Assembly (NCBI RefSeq): GCF_005239225.2
Contig: NC_133286.1
Coordinates: 21,342,572-21,406,571, forward strand
Reading direction: 5' to 3'
Origin: Populus alba
Lineage: Eukaryota > Streptophyta > Magnoliopsida > Malpighiales > Salicaceae
DNA length: 64,000 nt
The notes beneath the pieces were generated by a model. It did no database searches. It saw only the letters and a program-made list of their open reading frames with translations, and was not told where the DNA came from. The position numbers were made by a program, and so were the translations under genes. Below are positions 11,424 through 22,585 of this stretch, one piece after another (the first letter of the stretch is position 1; the number at the start of each line of letters is the position of its first letter).

Positions 11424-12444
11424 GCCTGTGAGCATGTGTTTTTTTTTTTTTCATCGTGGGGTCATGCGGCGGCTGGTCAGGCGTGCCTCCCTCGTTTTCG
11501 GCGGTGCGGTAGGCGGTCGGCCAATTTCTTCGGTCGGTGGGCTGGAGGGACCGGCGGTCGGTCGGCTAGAGGGACCAACTCCATTAAATATACATCTTTT
11601 TTCCTTCTTTACTGCTGTATGTTAGGCGGGGAAGAAAGGGGAACAGTGCCGTTCAAAACGGCACCGTTTAGCCCTTTTCTGTTTTTTTTTTTGTTTTTTT
11701 TGTTTTTTTTTTAAGTATGAAACGGCGTCGTTTTGGATAAAACGCGCCGTTTCATTTAACAATGGCGCCAGAACGCGCTAAATTCCAAATCAGCCCTCAA
11801 TCATCTTTTTCTTTTCAATTGCGTCCCTACCAATTTTAGTCCCTGCCCCCATAGTTGGCCGCCTTTTTCACTTTGGTCATTGGCCTCTGATTTATGCAAT
11901 TTAGCCCTTAATTGATCAATAAACTTCTAATTTCTTCAATTAGGCCCCTGAATCAATTCAATACAGCTCCCTCTATATTCGCGCCTTTTCCAAATTGGTC
12001 CCTGGTTTTGGATTTTCGCAATTAAGCCCCTAATTGGCCACTAAACTTCAAAATTCATGCAATTAAGCCCTTGATTTGGCCTCATAAATTCCTAAAAAAT
12101 ATATTTTGGCCCCAGAACTTGAATTTCTTCTAATTAAACCCCAAATTGATTTAAAAAATCAATTTTTCTCGCAATCAAAACCCCTAAAAAAATCCCATTA
12201 AAAAATCCAATCTTGTCCATAAACCTCCAAATTTAGGCTTTTTCCTCAAAATTCAAATTTTCCTTCTAAATAGGGCTCTCATCCTTCAAGAATATACTGC
12301 CAAAAATCCAATCTTTGTATTTTTAACCTCCTGGACCAATTTTCTGACCATTTTCTGAGCGCTTCCCCCTTGTTATTTTTCTAACCTCCTTTGGCTATTT
12401 ATATATTTATTTTTTTTTTTGCGGGGACCCAAAAATGGGTTACA

Positions 12445-12446
<2 letters not shown>

Positions 12447-12487
<41 letters not shown>

Positions 12488-12560
12488 TTATTATTATTAT
12501 TATTATTATATTATTATTATTATTATTATTGTTATTGTTATTGTTGTTGTTGTTTTCTTG
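12447..12560. repeat. TAC/TTA microsatellite
   Basis: About 12 ACT triplets pass into TTA and TTG triplets. With the triplet tract at 9917-9964 it forms the target into which solo LTR copy 1 inserted. Poly-Tyr frames are artefacts. Confidence 0.9.
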
Positions 12561-12658
12561 TTATTTATAATTTATACAATTAAGTTCTCTGTGGTTCGAC
12601 CCCGGTTTTGCCGGATTATTTATTACTTCGACACTCCTACACTTGGGAGAAGACATCA
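12561..12658 (+). mobile_element. probable end of the older gypsy LTR (U5)
   Basis: After the microsatellite the sequence reads GTGGTTCGACCCCGG...TTACTTCGACACTCC...ACTTGGGAG, wording typical of the U5 end of Athila/Tat-type LTRs, up to ACATCA near 12658. The exact end is not fixed because only one LTR of this element lies in the window. Confidence 0.45.
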
Positions 12659-13186
12659 ATCTTTTGGTCGTGGCAAACCCCTTGAAGATATCAAGGAACC
12701 AGTGAGGAAAAGGGTAGGAAAGGAGCCTGAAGTGTTTACCATTAATCAAGTGGATTAGTCCCAGCAGAATTGACCACAATAGCTAATGCCTATTAATAAG
12801 ATACCCAATCGTCTTTCACATCCTCTCTACCTCAACAATATCTTTTGTGATAATTTAAGTTAAAACATCAATTTTAATCATAATTTTAACTAAACATTTT
12901 TAATTATAATTTTAATTAAATTCTTATTTAAATCAAACAAATCATGAATAAAAATAAGTTATCTAAACTATCTTTTTTTTAAACATCCACCACCACAACA
13001 GCTATCACGAGAACAAAGACACTCAGAAAAACAAACACTCCATTTTAAACAATGAAAACGTTGTTATTTCTCTTCGTACTGGAGACTAGTTGTCTCTCAC
13101 TCATGGCACTTGTCACCATCCCTTGAGTGATTGGATTTCAGCGGTTGATTTGTGTCATGGTCTTCTGAAAGTACGCTTCCCTGTTT
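12659..13186. other. unassigned interval
   Basis: 12659-12758 is open in one frame after the LTR end, but I do not recognise the product. 12780-13186 is AT-rich without a supported gene or repeat. Confidence 0.4.
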
Positions 13187-13690
13187 CTCTAAGGCTCCGT
13201 TTTTTTGTTGGAAAGTGGTTTCTTTTTGGAAAATGGATTCCGGGAAAGTAAATTATTTTCCGATGTTTGGTAGTGTAAAGGAAAATAAGTTGGAAAACAC
13301 TTTCCAGTGTTTGGTTATGTCATGAAAATGAGCTGGAAAATAACTTATTAATGTTTTATTTTTTTCAAGTTTATTAAAATAACGAGGAACAAATCTTACA
13401 AATTAAAAAGTTGAATGAGAATGAAATTGAAAAAAAAAATATAATTTCATAAATGAGAATGAAATTGAAAAAAAAAATATAATTTCATAAATTATCTCAA
13501 ATAAAATAAATAATAATCAAAATAATAGAGATCAAATCTAAAAAATTAAAAGATGAAGAAATTAAAATAATAATAATTAACATTTCATAAATTATTTTAA
13601 ATAAAATAAATAATAAAAAAAAATGAGGATCAAATTTGATAGATAAAAAATTTCAATTAAAAAATAATAAGAGAAAAGCAAATAACAATT
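13187..13690. repeat. AT-rich dispersed repeat with 38-bp tandem copy
   Basis: Starts with repeated TTTCCGATGTTTGG / TTTCCAGTGTTTGG motifs, a style common in plant dispersed non-autonomous repeats. An exact 38-bp tandem duplication follows at 13414-13451 and 13452-13489 (unit beginning AATGAGAATGAAATTG), then a long AT-rich tail. Ends and class are not resolved. Confidence 0.5.
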
Positions 13691-13831
13691 ATAAAGTTGT
13701 TATAATTATCAGATTCCTATTTCATCAAGGCATTGTTCCTAAAATATTATGGTCAATGCTCCCTTAAATACTGGATATTTATTAGAGTCGTACAGACTGA
13801 TACACATTATGTTGTTTTTTTTCATGATAGA
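13691..13831. mobile_element. older repeat, left part (interrupted)
   Basis: This stretch joins logically to 16635 onward once the solo LTR and its ATAGA duplication are removed. I read it as one edge of an older, probably LTR-derived repeat. The small open frame 13733-13942 crosses the insertion edge and is not a gene. Confidence 0.4.
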
Positions 13832-14929
13832 TGTCGCACGTGTGCGGCGTCGCGGCGAAAATCTAAGTTTTTTTTTCCATTTTTAAATCTACAATGTAAT
13901 ATATATATGGGGATACGAGAAAATATTATTTTTTATTGGTAAAAAATGGAATGGGAGTCGCCACCTAGTATTTTGGTCACTAGGAACCCTAAATGGTCTT
14001 AGAGATTGGGTACCGGGACTGTTGCGTAAAGGGAAGGTATTAGCACCCCAAATACGCCCTACCTAAGGTAAGTTGCATTGTTTTATTGTCTGATAAAAAC
14101 TAAGGTGCTATTGTACTTCTAGTCGTTGGTCTGTCTATGGTTCAAGAAAAATCCTCCTCAGTAAGAAGGTCTTTTATCTTATCGGGTAAAAATCTTAACC
14201 GTTCTAACATCTATACCAAAAAATAATAATATTTAGGAATATGTTTTACGTATAAATTCGTAATCCCAAATACTAAAAAAGAAAACAAAAAGATTTTTTT
14301 AGAATTTTTGAAATATTGGCCTAGTTCTCATGGCTTAAATAAACTGGTTATTAAAGCCAAAAATGCATGCTAATACATATATTGTTTTTGAAAATTTTCT
14401 TTGTTGTGTAAAAAAAAAATATGATGTTATAATATTTATATCTATATATATTGGAGAGACTAAGCCGTAGTTTAAAACAAAACAATTTTTGAAAATATTA
14501 TTATTATTTTTTTTTATGCTTTGACGGAAATCGGGTATTTAAATACTGAGCTTGTATCCTTACGGTATAAAAATAAAACCCAATATTATTCCACTTTAAT
14601 GAAAATATGCAGAAAAATCAACAACCTTTATAGGTATTTTTTTAAAAAAAAAATTTGAAAGCAAAAACATTTTTTATTCTGAAAATCTTTGATATTTTTA
14701 AGAAAAACCGGGTATTTTAACATTGGTTTTGTATCTTTCAAGTATAAAAAATACCAACCAACATTAACCCATTTTGACAAAAATATTCAGGGAAATCAAC
14801 AATATTTTTTAAGATTTTTTTTTCGAAATATTTGTTTTAAGTAAAAATATATATACACAATATACACACACATATATATTATACTATACTATAATTCATC
14901 ATATATATATATATAATAAAAAAACGGGT

Positions 14930-15231
14930 TGGGCCGGCCCAAATAAATGGGCTGAACCCAACCCAGCTAGAAATGGGCCAAACATCAGCCCAAAACAGTA
15001 TTGGGCCGATCTCGGCCCGCACGGGGTCTGGGCCGATCTCGGCCCGCAAGGAGGATGGGCCGATCTCGGCCCAACAAAAGTTTCTCTTTAGACTGGGCCA
15101 GACTCATTCTGGCCCAAAACCTAATAACAAAACTGGGCCGGAAACCCGACCCAATGTAAGAACCCAACGGGGAAGGGAATTATTTTCCCTTCCCCTAACT
15201 CCTGCATGCAGAACGATTCTGCATGCAGGAG
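14930..15231 (-). repeat. hairpin string in solo LTR copy 2
   Basis: Three GGGCCGATCTCGGCCC palindromes lie at about 15003-15075. A TGGGCCAGA/TCTGGCCCA hairpin is at about 15093-15118. A GGGGAAGGGAA/TTCCCTTCCCC hairpin is at 15169-15195. CTCCTGCATGCAGAA with loop CGA and a perfect 15-bp stem is at 15199-15231. The order matches that of 29905-30132 when both are read in element sense. Confidence 0.87.
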
Positions 15232-15558
15232 GAAAACTAATGTAAGGGCGAATGAAAAATGCAGGGGGAGAAGAATACTTGGTGCGGCGGAGGCGATGCT
15301 GCTGGTCGAACGTCCGGGTTGACGGTGCTGCAGCGGAGGTCGGTGGCTTAAAATGCCGGTTCCCAACAGTCCAGTAACCTCTCGGGTCGTGCTTGGTCTC
15401 CCTTTCCTCTAAGCTTTCCCACGGCTTCGGTCCTCTTCCCCTCCTCCCAGTGCTGTTTCTTCGAGTTTTGAGTGTTTAGTTCAACTGTTTCTCTCTCTCT
15501 CTTGGTCTCGGGTTTTTTCGTTCTCTTTTTTCCTCCCGTGCTTTCAGTCTCCCCCCTT

Positions 15559-15566
15559 CTTTTATA
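15559..15566 (-). promoter_or_regulatory. TATA box of solo LTR copy 2
   Basis: TATAAAAG on the minus strand, positioned like the TATA boxes in the other copies of this LTR family. Confidence 0.6.
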
Positions 15567-16634
15567 GGCGAGCAAAGGGAGCGGGCCTGCATGGGCTGAG
15601 CGTGGGGAGCAGAACAGCGTGGGTTGAGCTGGGCAACGTGGGGAGCAGCACAGCGCCGGTCGGCTGGTCGGCGAACGTGGTTGATCAAGGCATGACCCTC
15701 CTGGCTTCACGTCGTCCGAGGTGTATGGGCTTGGTCTGTCAGCGCACGCGAGGAGAGAGGGGCACCGGCTGATTAAACAAAGTTTTTTTCCATGCTCGCT
15801 GCACGTTCGGGGAGGAAGAAGAAAGGGGAACAGTGCCGTTCAAAACGGCACCGTTCGGTCCTTTTTTTATATATATATATATATATATATGAAACGGCAT
15901 CGTTTTGGGGAAAACGCGCCGTTTCATTTAAAAATGGCGCCAGAATACGCCAAATTTCAACTCAGCCCTCAATTATCTTTTGATTCTTTCAATTGCGTCC
16001 CTGCCAATTTCGGTCCTCGCCCCCATAGTTGGCCGCGTTTTTCACCTTGGTCCTTGGCCTCTGATTTATGCAATTAAGCCCTCAATTGATCAATAAACTT
16101 CCAATTTCTTCAATTACGCCCCTGGATTAAATCAAGACAGCCCCCTCTATTTACCCGCGTTTTCCAAATTGGTCCCTGGTTTCGGATTTTCACAATTAAG
16201 CCCCTAATTGGCCATAAAACTTCAATATTTATGCAATTAAGCCCCTGATTTAACCTAATAAATTCTAAAAAAAAAATATTTTGGCCCTAGAACTTAAATT
16301 TCTTCCAATTAAAACCCAAATTGACTTAAAAATCAATTTTTCTTGCACTCCAATCCTCTATAAATTCAAATAAAATCCAATTAAGTCCATAAACATCCAA
16401 ATTTGGGCTTTTCTCCTCAAAAATTGAAATTTTCCTTCTCAACAGGGCTCTCATCTGTCAAGAATATACTGTTAAAAATCCAATCTTTGTATTTTTTTAA
16501 CCTCCTTGACCAATCTTCCGACCATTTTCTGAGCGCTTCTGCCTCCTGTTATTTTTCTAACCTTTTTTGGCTATTTATTTATTATTAATTTTTTTATTTT
16601 TTGTGGGGACCCAAAAATGGGTTACAACAATAGA

Positions 16635-18000
16635 AAGCAATTATTCTCATAAAGTGAGGTTTAATGGATATCTAGAACTAATATGTAAGTGTTTGTCATA
16701 AGACATGTATACTGAACTAATCTGCAAGAGAATTCCATATGAAGAGATCACTTATGTCTATGGAAAGGCTATGTAATGGTTGTGTAAGTGATCCTTAGAC
16801 TTGAGATTACTAAGTTATCTTATATAAAGAATGTTATGCTTTGATCATGTTACATGTTATCTTAATGGACGTAACTAAAAGGTAGATATCGGGTATAACA
16901 TGAACTATATGACGATACTTAAGGGTACTTAAGTGATCAAGAGAGAATTAATCACTCTAGGTGAATTAGAAAAAATATTCTATTTGTTCCCAAATAATAT
17001 TGACTGAGAAATCATTGGCCAAACTGGAATGAGATTTGAAAAGACTTTCAAATTTAATTCAAATAATTAATGACTATTATGTAGAGAACAAACATGATTT
17101 AACATGGTAGACATACTATATGCTTTAATGTTAAATCAAAATATTATTGAATAAATGATATTAATTAAATTGAGAAACAATCATTGAAATGTTAAGTCAA
17201 ACCACTAATAACTTTTCTAATATTTAAGGGATCATGACACGTTGTTAGAAGATGATATAAATTAATCAATTTTTGAATTGATAATAAATTAAATTATTTA
17301 ATTAATTTATTTCTATTTAATTAGAATTGTAGTTTATATTTGGAGCAATATATTAGAAATCTAATGGGTCACACATATTTGGAACTATTAATCAGAAATT
17401 AAATTGAGATGGTTTAATAAGGATGACTTGATTAAAATATATTTTTAAAATTAAAGACTATAATATAATTAATACATGGATTATTTTTTTAGAAAAAATC
17501 AAGGACTTCATTGATTAAATTTCTAAAATTATCCTTAAATAATATATAAATATTATTTAAATAGAAAATAGATATTTTATCATTTATAGGGTTTTTAGAA
17601 TTCCCTATAAATATAAAGTTAAAACTATTATTTTAAAAGTGAAAAAGAAGAGTGATTGTTTGTTAAACAGAAAAACTACGTAAATACAAAATTAGAGCTA
17701 GCACTCTAGGCAAAGCAATTTTTATCTCCTAAATAAGGATTTAAAAGATTTCTCACAAGTAGTTCATGTGAATTACCATTAATGACTTGATAATTAGACG
17801 ACTTATGATTTGCAACAACCCAGCCTTTAAGGATTATTCAAAGCCAAATTAAAAAAATTAGATTTTCAGATAATACATATTTAAATAGCTCTAGATCTAT
17901 CTAATAAGATCCTAGAGACTCTCGATTAACTTTGTTTTATAGCTTCTACTGCGTGTATGACATTTGAGGAAACCAATACATATGTTTACAGATTTGCTAC
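16635..18000. mobile_element. older AT-rich repeat, right part
   Basis: Non-coding and AT-rich. Phrases such as CATAAGACATGTATACTGAAC, a TATAAATA at about 17607 and a CTTCTACTGCGTG stretch near 17944 resemble a decayed LTR of another retrotransposon. With 13691-13831 it would form one unit split by solo LTR copy 2. Class and edges are uncertain. Confidence 0.35.
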
Positions 18001-18440
18001 AAAGAAAATATTACATACGAATAGTTGTTACAAATAACTGTAATGATCGATAATGAGTACCCTCACACCACTCTTAAAAGAATCACTCTCCTATTGGCAT
18101 CACACCAAACAAGGATTGCAACTTCAAAAACACACACTACCTATTACAATCATATTCTACAATATATATAGTTTTCTAAATATGTAACAGTTTTCTGAAA
18201 AGAAAAACAAAAGATTAGATAAGGACAATGGTAGCTAATTAACTTCCATTGCCACATGTAACTACAAGATAAACTTCAACCCATAATCTTACCTTGCTGT
18301 CAACGTGTAACGTTGGAAAGGTAGCTTGCATTGAGTGCAGTTTCCATCCATCATAACTTAACTTAGTTGAACTGGAACCAATGGCACTTGCTTCTGCATG
18401 GTGTTTCTGTTGCCCGGTAACCTTGAAATTGCATCACTTG
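18001..18440. other. intergenic, nothing recognised
   Basis: AT-rich sequence without a supported gene. The part next to 18441 may be decayed 3' sequence of the LRR fragment. Confidence 0.4.
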
Positions 18441-18690
18441 TCCTGTTACCCGTTTGGACCTTTTTTTCTAGTAAAGGGCAAGAAAAAAACTTTCAGAGTA
18501 GAAAGGGAGAAGGGTAGCCCTCCTTCGGGCAATGACTCTAACCTACAGCAATCGAAGATCGTCAAACATCGAAGAGAGGTGAGTTGTTGAAGCCCTTGGT
18601 GGTCCAGAGATTTTAGATTTGAAAGATGCCTAATTTCAAGAGTCGCAAGGCTGGAGGGCAGCAGCATCTCCTCTGGGAAGGATTCCACTT
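18441..18690 (-). pseudogene. NBS-LRR fragment (C-terminal LRRs)
   Basis: The minus-strand frame contains leucine-rich repeat text closely like the C-terminal LRRs of the two NBS-LRR loci further right: a SFPEEMLLPSSL repeat, then LKSLDHQGLQQLTSLRCLTI, then LESLPEGGLP. Only about 80 codons remain, about two to three repeats. No NBS or coiled-coil sequence was found nearby. It is on the same strand as the cluster at 45.5-57.8 kb, so it may be a remnant of an ancestral tandem array. The coding resemblance fades towards the low-coordinate end. Confidence 0.8.
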
Positions 18691-19544
18691 CATCGCATAT
18701 ATATATGAAGTATATGATAAAATTATAAATATTATACATATAAGAATGTTTTATGTTAATATTAAAATATGTATATATCATATTGTATTAAAAAAAATCT
18801 AAATGTTACACACACACACATATATATCAACTATTATATTTTGAGCTAGGTTCATGTGGGTTTCATATTAGTTTTGACAATAAACATATATACCTTATCC
18901 ATTACTCATCATGTAAGATCTGAAAAATACATATCCATTCAGGTTGGGTTTTTACTTATCAAATTATCATCCCTAACTAGAATCCATGCAATCCCTTTTA
19001 TTTTATTTCCATTCATTTTTTTCCTTTAAAAAATCCACTCTTCCCAAACACAAAGTATTTTCTAAAAATATCTTGTCAAATAAAAATGATTTAGGTTTGC
19101 ACATATTTGTATTCTCTTGTGTTTAATTTTATTAGTTAAAATAAGAATAATAAAATTTAAACTCGTAATCGTTTGATTATTAAAGTGGTTAAAAAACAAT
19201 ATTAGTTTAAAAATTTGAATTGTTAAACAAGGTTTTATGATATAATTTATGTTATTCTCAAACAAAATGATTGGGAAGTGTTCTTTCATGACTAAAAAAA
19301 TAATTAGGAAATTAGAAAATTTATACTCTTAATTTCAATTAAATGAAATTAAAATAAATTATTTTAAAGATATTGAAAGAACACTTGCCCGTACATTCTT
19401 TTAGTAACAAGATAGTGTGGAGCAGCAATTCGTTTGGTATTAATAATTGGGTTTCACGCACTTGAAATAGAAATGAACCTGACCGATCGGCTCAACTATT
19501 AAAATGATGAACCGAAGCTGGGATTAGCTTGGGATTAGCTCGGT
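18691..19544. other. AT-rich intergenic interval
   Basis: AT-rich with a short CA/TA microsatellite near 18811-18830. The 75-codon minus frame at 19062-19289 has no recognisable features. No gene is supported. Confidence 0.5.
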
Positions 19545-20897
19545 TTGAGGGATTCTGAATCAGATATTATACCCCACTATTGGCAGATTCTCCAATGTAT
19601 CCAAGTGGCAGAGAACTTGGCTTATGATCAACCTTCTGCAGCTGAAGATGCATTTGAGGCACCAAAAACAGAGGAGAAAGATGAAGAAGCTGGGAGAGAT
19701 CTGAGAGATGCTGTGACCACTTCATCTCCAATAAGGGAATCAATTGTGGAACCAATAGGAGCCAGAGAGAACATTCAGGAGAATAATGAAACAGATAAAT
19801 CTCTTGGAGATGGTGAAAATGGTTGCACGGCAGACATTTCAGCTGAAGCTTTAAATGGTCACCAGGAGGATAGATCTCTTCAAGCTGAAAATGCAGCTAT
19901 AAGACCTCATATTTCTGAAAAGAGAGATATGATTGGAACAAACAAAGAGGACGAAATCGATCAGCTCATCGAAGTTGGAGAAAATAATCAAGAATTTGCC
20001 ACTGCTGAATTCCCTGATGGTGAAGCTGGAGATGCAACAGAAGATCAAGAGCAAGTTGCCAATGCTGAATTGCAATTTGAAATCCAAGTTTCTGATTCAT
20101 CACATAATTTTTCTGAAGCTGATCAAGATGATGCTGAACTAAATGCCGATGGAACCCACATGACAACTAGTGAAGAGGATAGTTCAAGTCAAGGTCTTGT
20201 TGATGACACCACTCCAACTGAGCCTCTTGACCACCAATTGGATGAGCAGGATGAGACAAACAATGTTCTTGAGAACGAGAACTTATTTGAGGAAGATAAA
20301 GATGAAGCCAAAAAGATCGAAATCCTAACTGCCATGGATTTTGAGGCTCCGAGTAATTCAAGAACGCATAAAATCAACTCAACTGGAGATGATACAGGAG
20401 AAGTTGAGAAGATGGAAGTGGAAGTGTGTAACGAGTCAGATACAGCAGAAACCTTCCTCTCTGCCAATAATGGAGCAACGAGCACAGGATCAAAGCGCCC
20501 ATTCGTATACACAAGAGGAAATCCCAATCAAGAACTTCAATATACCTGCAACAACAGGAAGTGGACAATCGGAGAAAAGAAACCCATCAAGGACTTGGAG
20601 GAAGAGAGAGAATTCAACCCAAGAGAACCAAATTTCCTTCCCGTTGTTCCTGATCCAGAGGCAGAAAAGGTCAATCTCAGGCATCAAATGATGGATGACA
20701 GGAAAAATTCTGAGGAATGGATGCTTGATTATGCACTACGACAGGCTGTCACCAAACTCGCTCCAGCTAGGAAGAGGAAGGTGGCACTACTTGTTGAAGC
20801 TTTTGAAAAAGTCTTGCCAACACCGAAATATGAAACTCATACCGGGCATGCATCAGCAACATTTTCTCACACAAGACCTATTCAAGCTTGTAGATGA
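19545..20897 (+). pseudogene. 5'-truncated plant calmodulin-binding-domain protein gene
   Basis: A 450-codon open frame. The last ~110 residues match the plant calmodulin-binding domain found in PICBP-like proteins: KPIKDLEEEREFNPREPNFL, then VNLRHQMMDDRKNSEEWMLD, ALRQAVTKLAPARKRKVALL, VEAFEKVLPTP and a terminal FSHTRPIQAC. The basic amphipathic segment around LAPARKRKVALLVEAFEKVL is the likely calmodulin contact. The rest is acidic and low in order (many Glu, Asp, Asn). The frame opens at a TTG just after an in-frame TAG at 19536-19538; the first ATG is codon 129 (19929). Family members are usually much longer, so the 5' exons are missing or lie outside a recognisable stretch. It may be a gene fragment or the last exon of a gene whose start was lost. 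Coding is otherwise uninterrupted, which suggests recent truncation or constraint. Confidence 0.8.
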
Positions 20898-21733
20898 TGG
20901 CAGTCACCAAGGTAAACAAGACATTACTTTCTAGATGTTACTTCTTTCTATTTAGCTGCAGTAGTGAAAATTGAAATGCCATTGTAGATCAAAGAGGGAA
21001 AAAAATCAGTTGAAATGTGACCAGGTCATGTAGTCCTTCGTATTTTGTTGTGCAGGTCATGCAGAAGTGGGAGCTGCATTGGTTACCTATAATAAGTTGG
21101 TGAATTAGAAGTACTGTTATTGCTAACCATGGCTCAAGCTTTAGGAGTAAACAACAAGCTCAGTAGAGAAACATCTTGGTCTGTTGATGTAAAGAATTTC
21201 AGTGTTCAGATTGAAGAGCAGATGCTGCATTTGGTAGTTTCTCCTAACCTCAGCGGGCGCAGTGCAAGTGAAGAGTGGCTAGCTCAATAATATAAATATA
21301 TTAACAGTGTAAAATCTGACTCTGAGTTCTGACTACCAGATGATTACTATATATCCTATGTTATTGTAAGAGGCACTATTTTATCTCTAAATGTTGTTAA
21401 TTATTTGTGGTTACTCTGTCTACTATTGTGCAGTAACTACTATTGTAATTATGCTCATGTTCGTCTGATGATTTTCATCTCCAGTCACATTTCCCAGCAA
21501 AGAAAAGAACTTGGCTACTATGCAATCCTTAAGAGGTTATGGATTCATCGCATGGAAAACTTCATGCATTTTCTAACCAGAACATGTGATGATGCCAGGC
21601 CAAGATTATGAAGAAACTAAACCAATTTCAAGAAAAAATAATAACATGAATATTTTGTCTCGGCCAAATTATTAAAAAGCAATAGAGACAATTATTCCAA
21701 TCATCATCATCAACTACTTTGATTTTCACAGGC
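20898..21733 (+). other. 3' flank of the calmodulin-binding gene
   Basis: Probably 3' UTR and downstream sequence. A 53-codon ATG frame lies at 21129-21290 (starting MAQALGVNNK) and a 68-codon frame at 21405-21611; neither shows a recognisable domain. Splice-like AG sites before 21056 suggest a spliced 3' UTR, but this is inference. Confidence 0.35.
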
Positions 21734-21741
21734 CCTGTAAG

Positions 21742-22017
21742 CATAGTTTTGAAACCCGGACCGGCCCGGCTGGTCGACCCGGGACCCAGGCATGGGACCG
21801 GTCCGGGTGAAGGCCAAAACCCGCTTGGGAATTGGCCCGGCCAGACCCGGTCGACCCGGCGGGTTGACCCGGCCACAAACCCGTTGACTTTTATTTTTTT
21901 TTGTTTTTTTTTGCTAAAACAACGTCGTTTTGATTTTTTTAAAAATAAATTTTAACCCGGCGACCCCATCAAAACCCGGAACCCGGGCCGACCACCGGGC
22001 CGGGTCTTAAAACTATG
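21742..22017. mobile_element. GC-rich hAT-type MITE with 8-bp TSD
   Basis: 276 bp, bounded by terminal inverted repeats CATAGTTTTGAAACCCGG and its near complement CCGGGTCTTAAAACTATG, and by an exact 8-bp direct duplication CCTGTAAG at 21734-21741 and 22018-22025. The interior is unusually GC-rich (repeated CCCGG, GGTCGACCCGG) except for a short T-rich core with AACGTCGTTTTG. The 8-bp duplication points to hAT-type transposition; there is no transposase gene, so it is non-autonomous. It lies between the calmodulin-binding gene and the YAE1 pseudogene. Confidence 0.9.
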
Positions 22018-22025
22018 CCTGTAAG

Positions 22026-22585
22026 ATATGCATGCAAGAAGAGATTATAACCACAACCGGAAGCTTCACTCCAGCAGGCCTCATGATATTGCAACTACAC
22101 AATTCAAGTCAACAGACATCCAATGTCCATGTTTCATAGACTTCCAAAGACAGACCAATTTACTTGCAGATTCCTGTCAATATCAGACGGATTACACATC
22201 TTGAAGAAATAGTTGCTCTGCTTCTTTTTTTGGGCTCTCAGGAGAAATATTTATCTTGAAAGATAAGATACTTTGCTTATATTTTCTTTCGCTTTTGTAA
22301 ATTTCCTTAAAAGTTTCGGGAAATTGATGCAAATGTCTTTGTAACCATGTGATGGACATGTTATAGTTACTTTTATTTCCGCACCACCATATATAAAAGT
22401 AAATTTAAAAGAGAATATGGGGTAAAATTCTGAAAAAAATATAAGCAGATAATTCATATGCATTGAATTACTAACGGTAAACATAATTGTGATATATATG
22501 GATCTAATCAAAATTGGTGATACAGTTGTGAGAAAACAACATTAATAATGTTATCCTTCAATCAAAAGACAATACGTCCAATACA
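22026..22585. other. intergenic / 3' flank of YAE1-like gene
   Basis: No gene seen. The sequence next to 22586 is probably the 3' UTR of the minus-strand YAE1-like pseudogene. Confidence 0.4.

Larger units (their letters stand above)
9965..12446 (-). mobile_element. solo LTR of the Ogre/Tat-type family (copy 1)
   Basis: Runs from TGTCGCACG to GGGTTACAAC on the plus strand, the reverse complement of the LTR family ends at 28634 and 38270. It shares with that element the GTCGCCACCTAGTATTTTGG block near one end and the GGGACCCAAAAATGGG block at the other. It lies in a TAC/TTA microsatellite; an ACTAC duplication fits if the LTR ends at TTACA, but the repeat context makes the exact edge ambiguous. 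No interior or second LTR is present, so it is a recombination-derived solo LTR. Its U5 carries GC-rich and TTACTGTG hairpins. Confidence 0.8.
13832..16629 (-). mobile_element. solo LTR of the Ogre/Tat-type family (copy 2)
   Basis: A 2,798-bp single LTR from TGTCGCACG to GGTTACAACA on the plus strand, flanked by an exact 5-bp duplication ATAGA at 13827-13831 and 16630-16634. It shares end blocks and internal order with the LTRs of 28634-38270 but is clearly diverged. No interior sequence exists, so an intact element was reduced by LTR-LTR recombination. It carries a minus-strand TATA box, a GT donor-like site near 15280, and a U5 hairpin string. Confidence 0.9.

Noticed and set aside
10636..11714. 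Several overlapping frames on both strands with Pro/Ala/Ser-rich or Phe/Leu-rich composition
   Set aside because: They are read-through of solo LTR hairpins and pyrimidine-rich leader.
12435..12758. 107-codon plus-strand frame
   Set aside because: It begins in the microsatellite and crosses the LTR U5; the last 35 codons are not recognised.
9965..16629. Reading the two Ogre/Tat-type LTRs as the ends of one element
   Set aside because: Each has its own flanking duplication or context, they are strongly diverged, and there is no PBS, PPT or interior between them.
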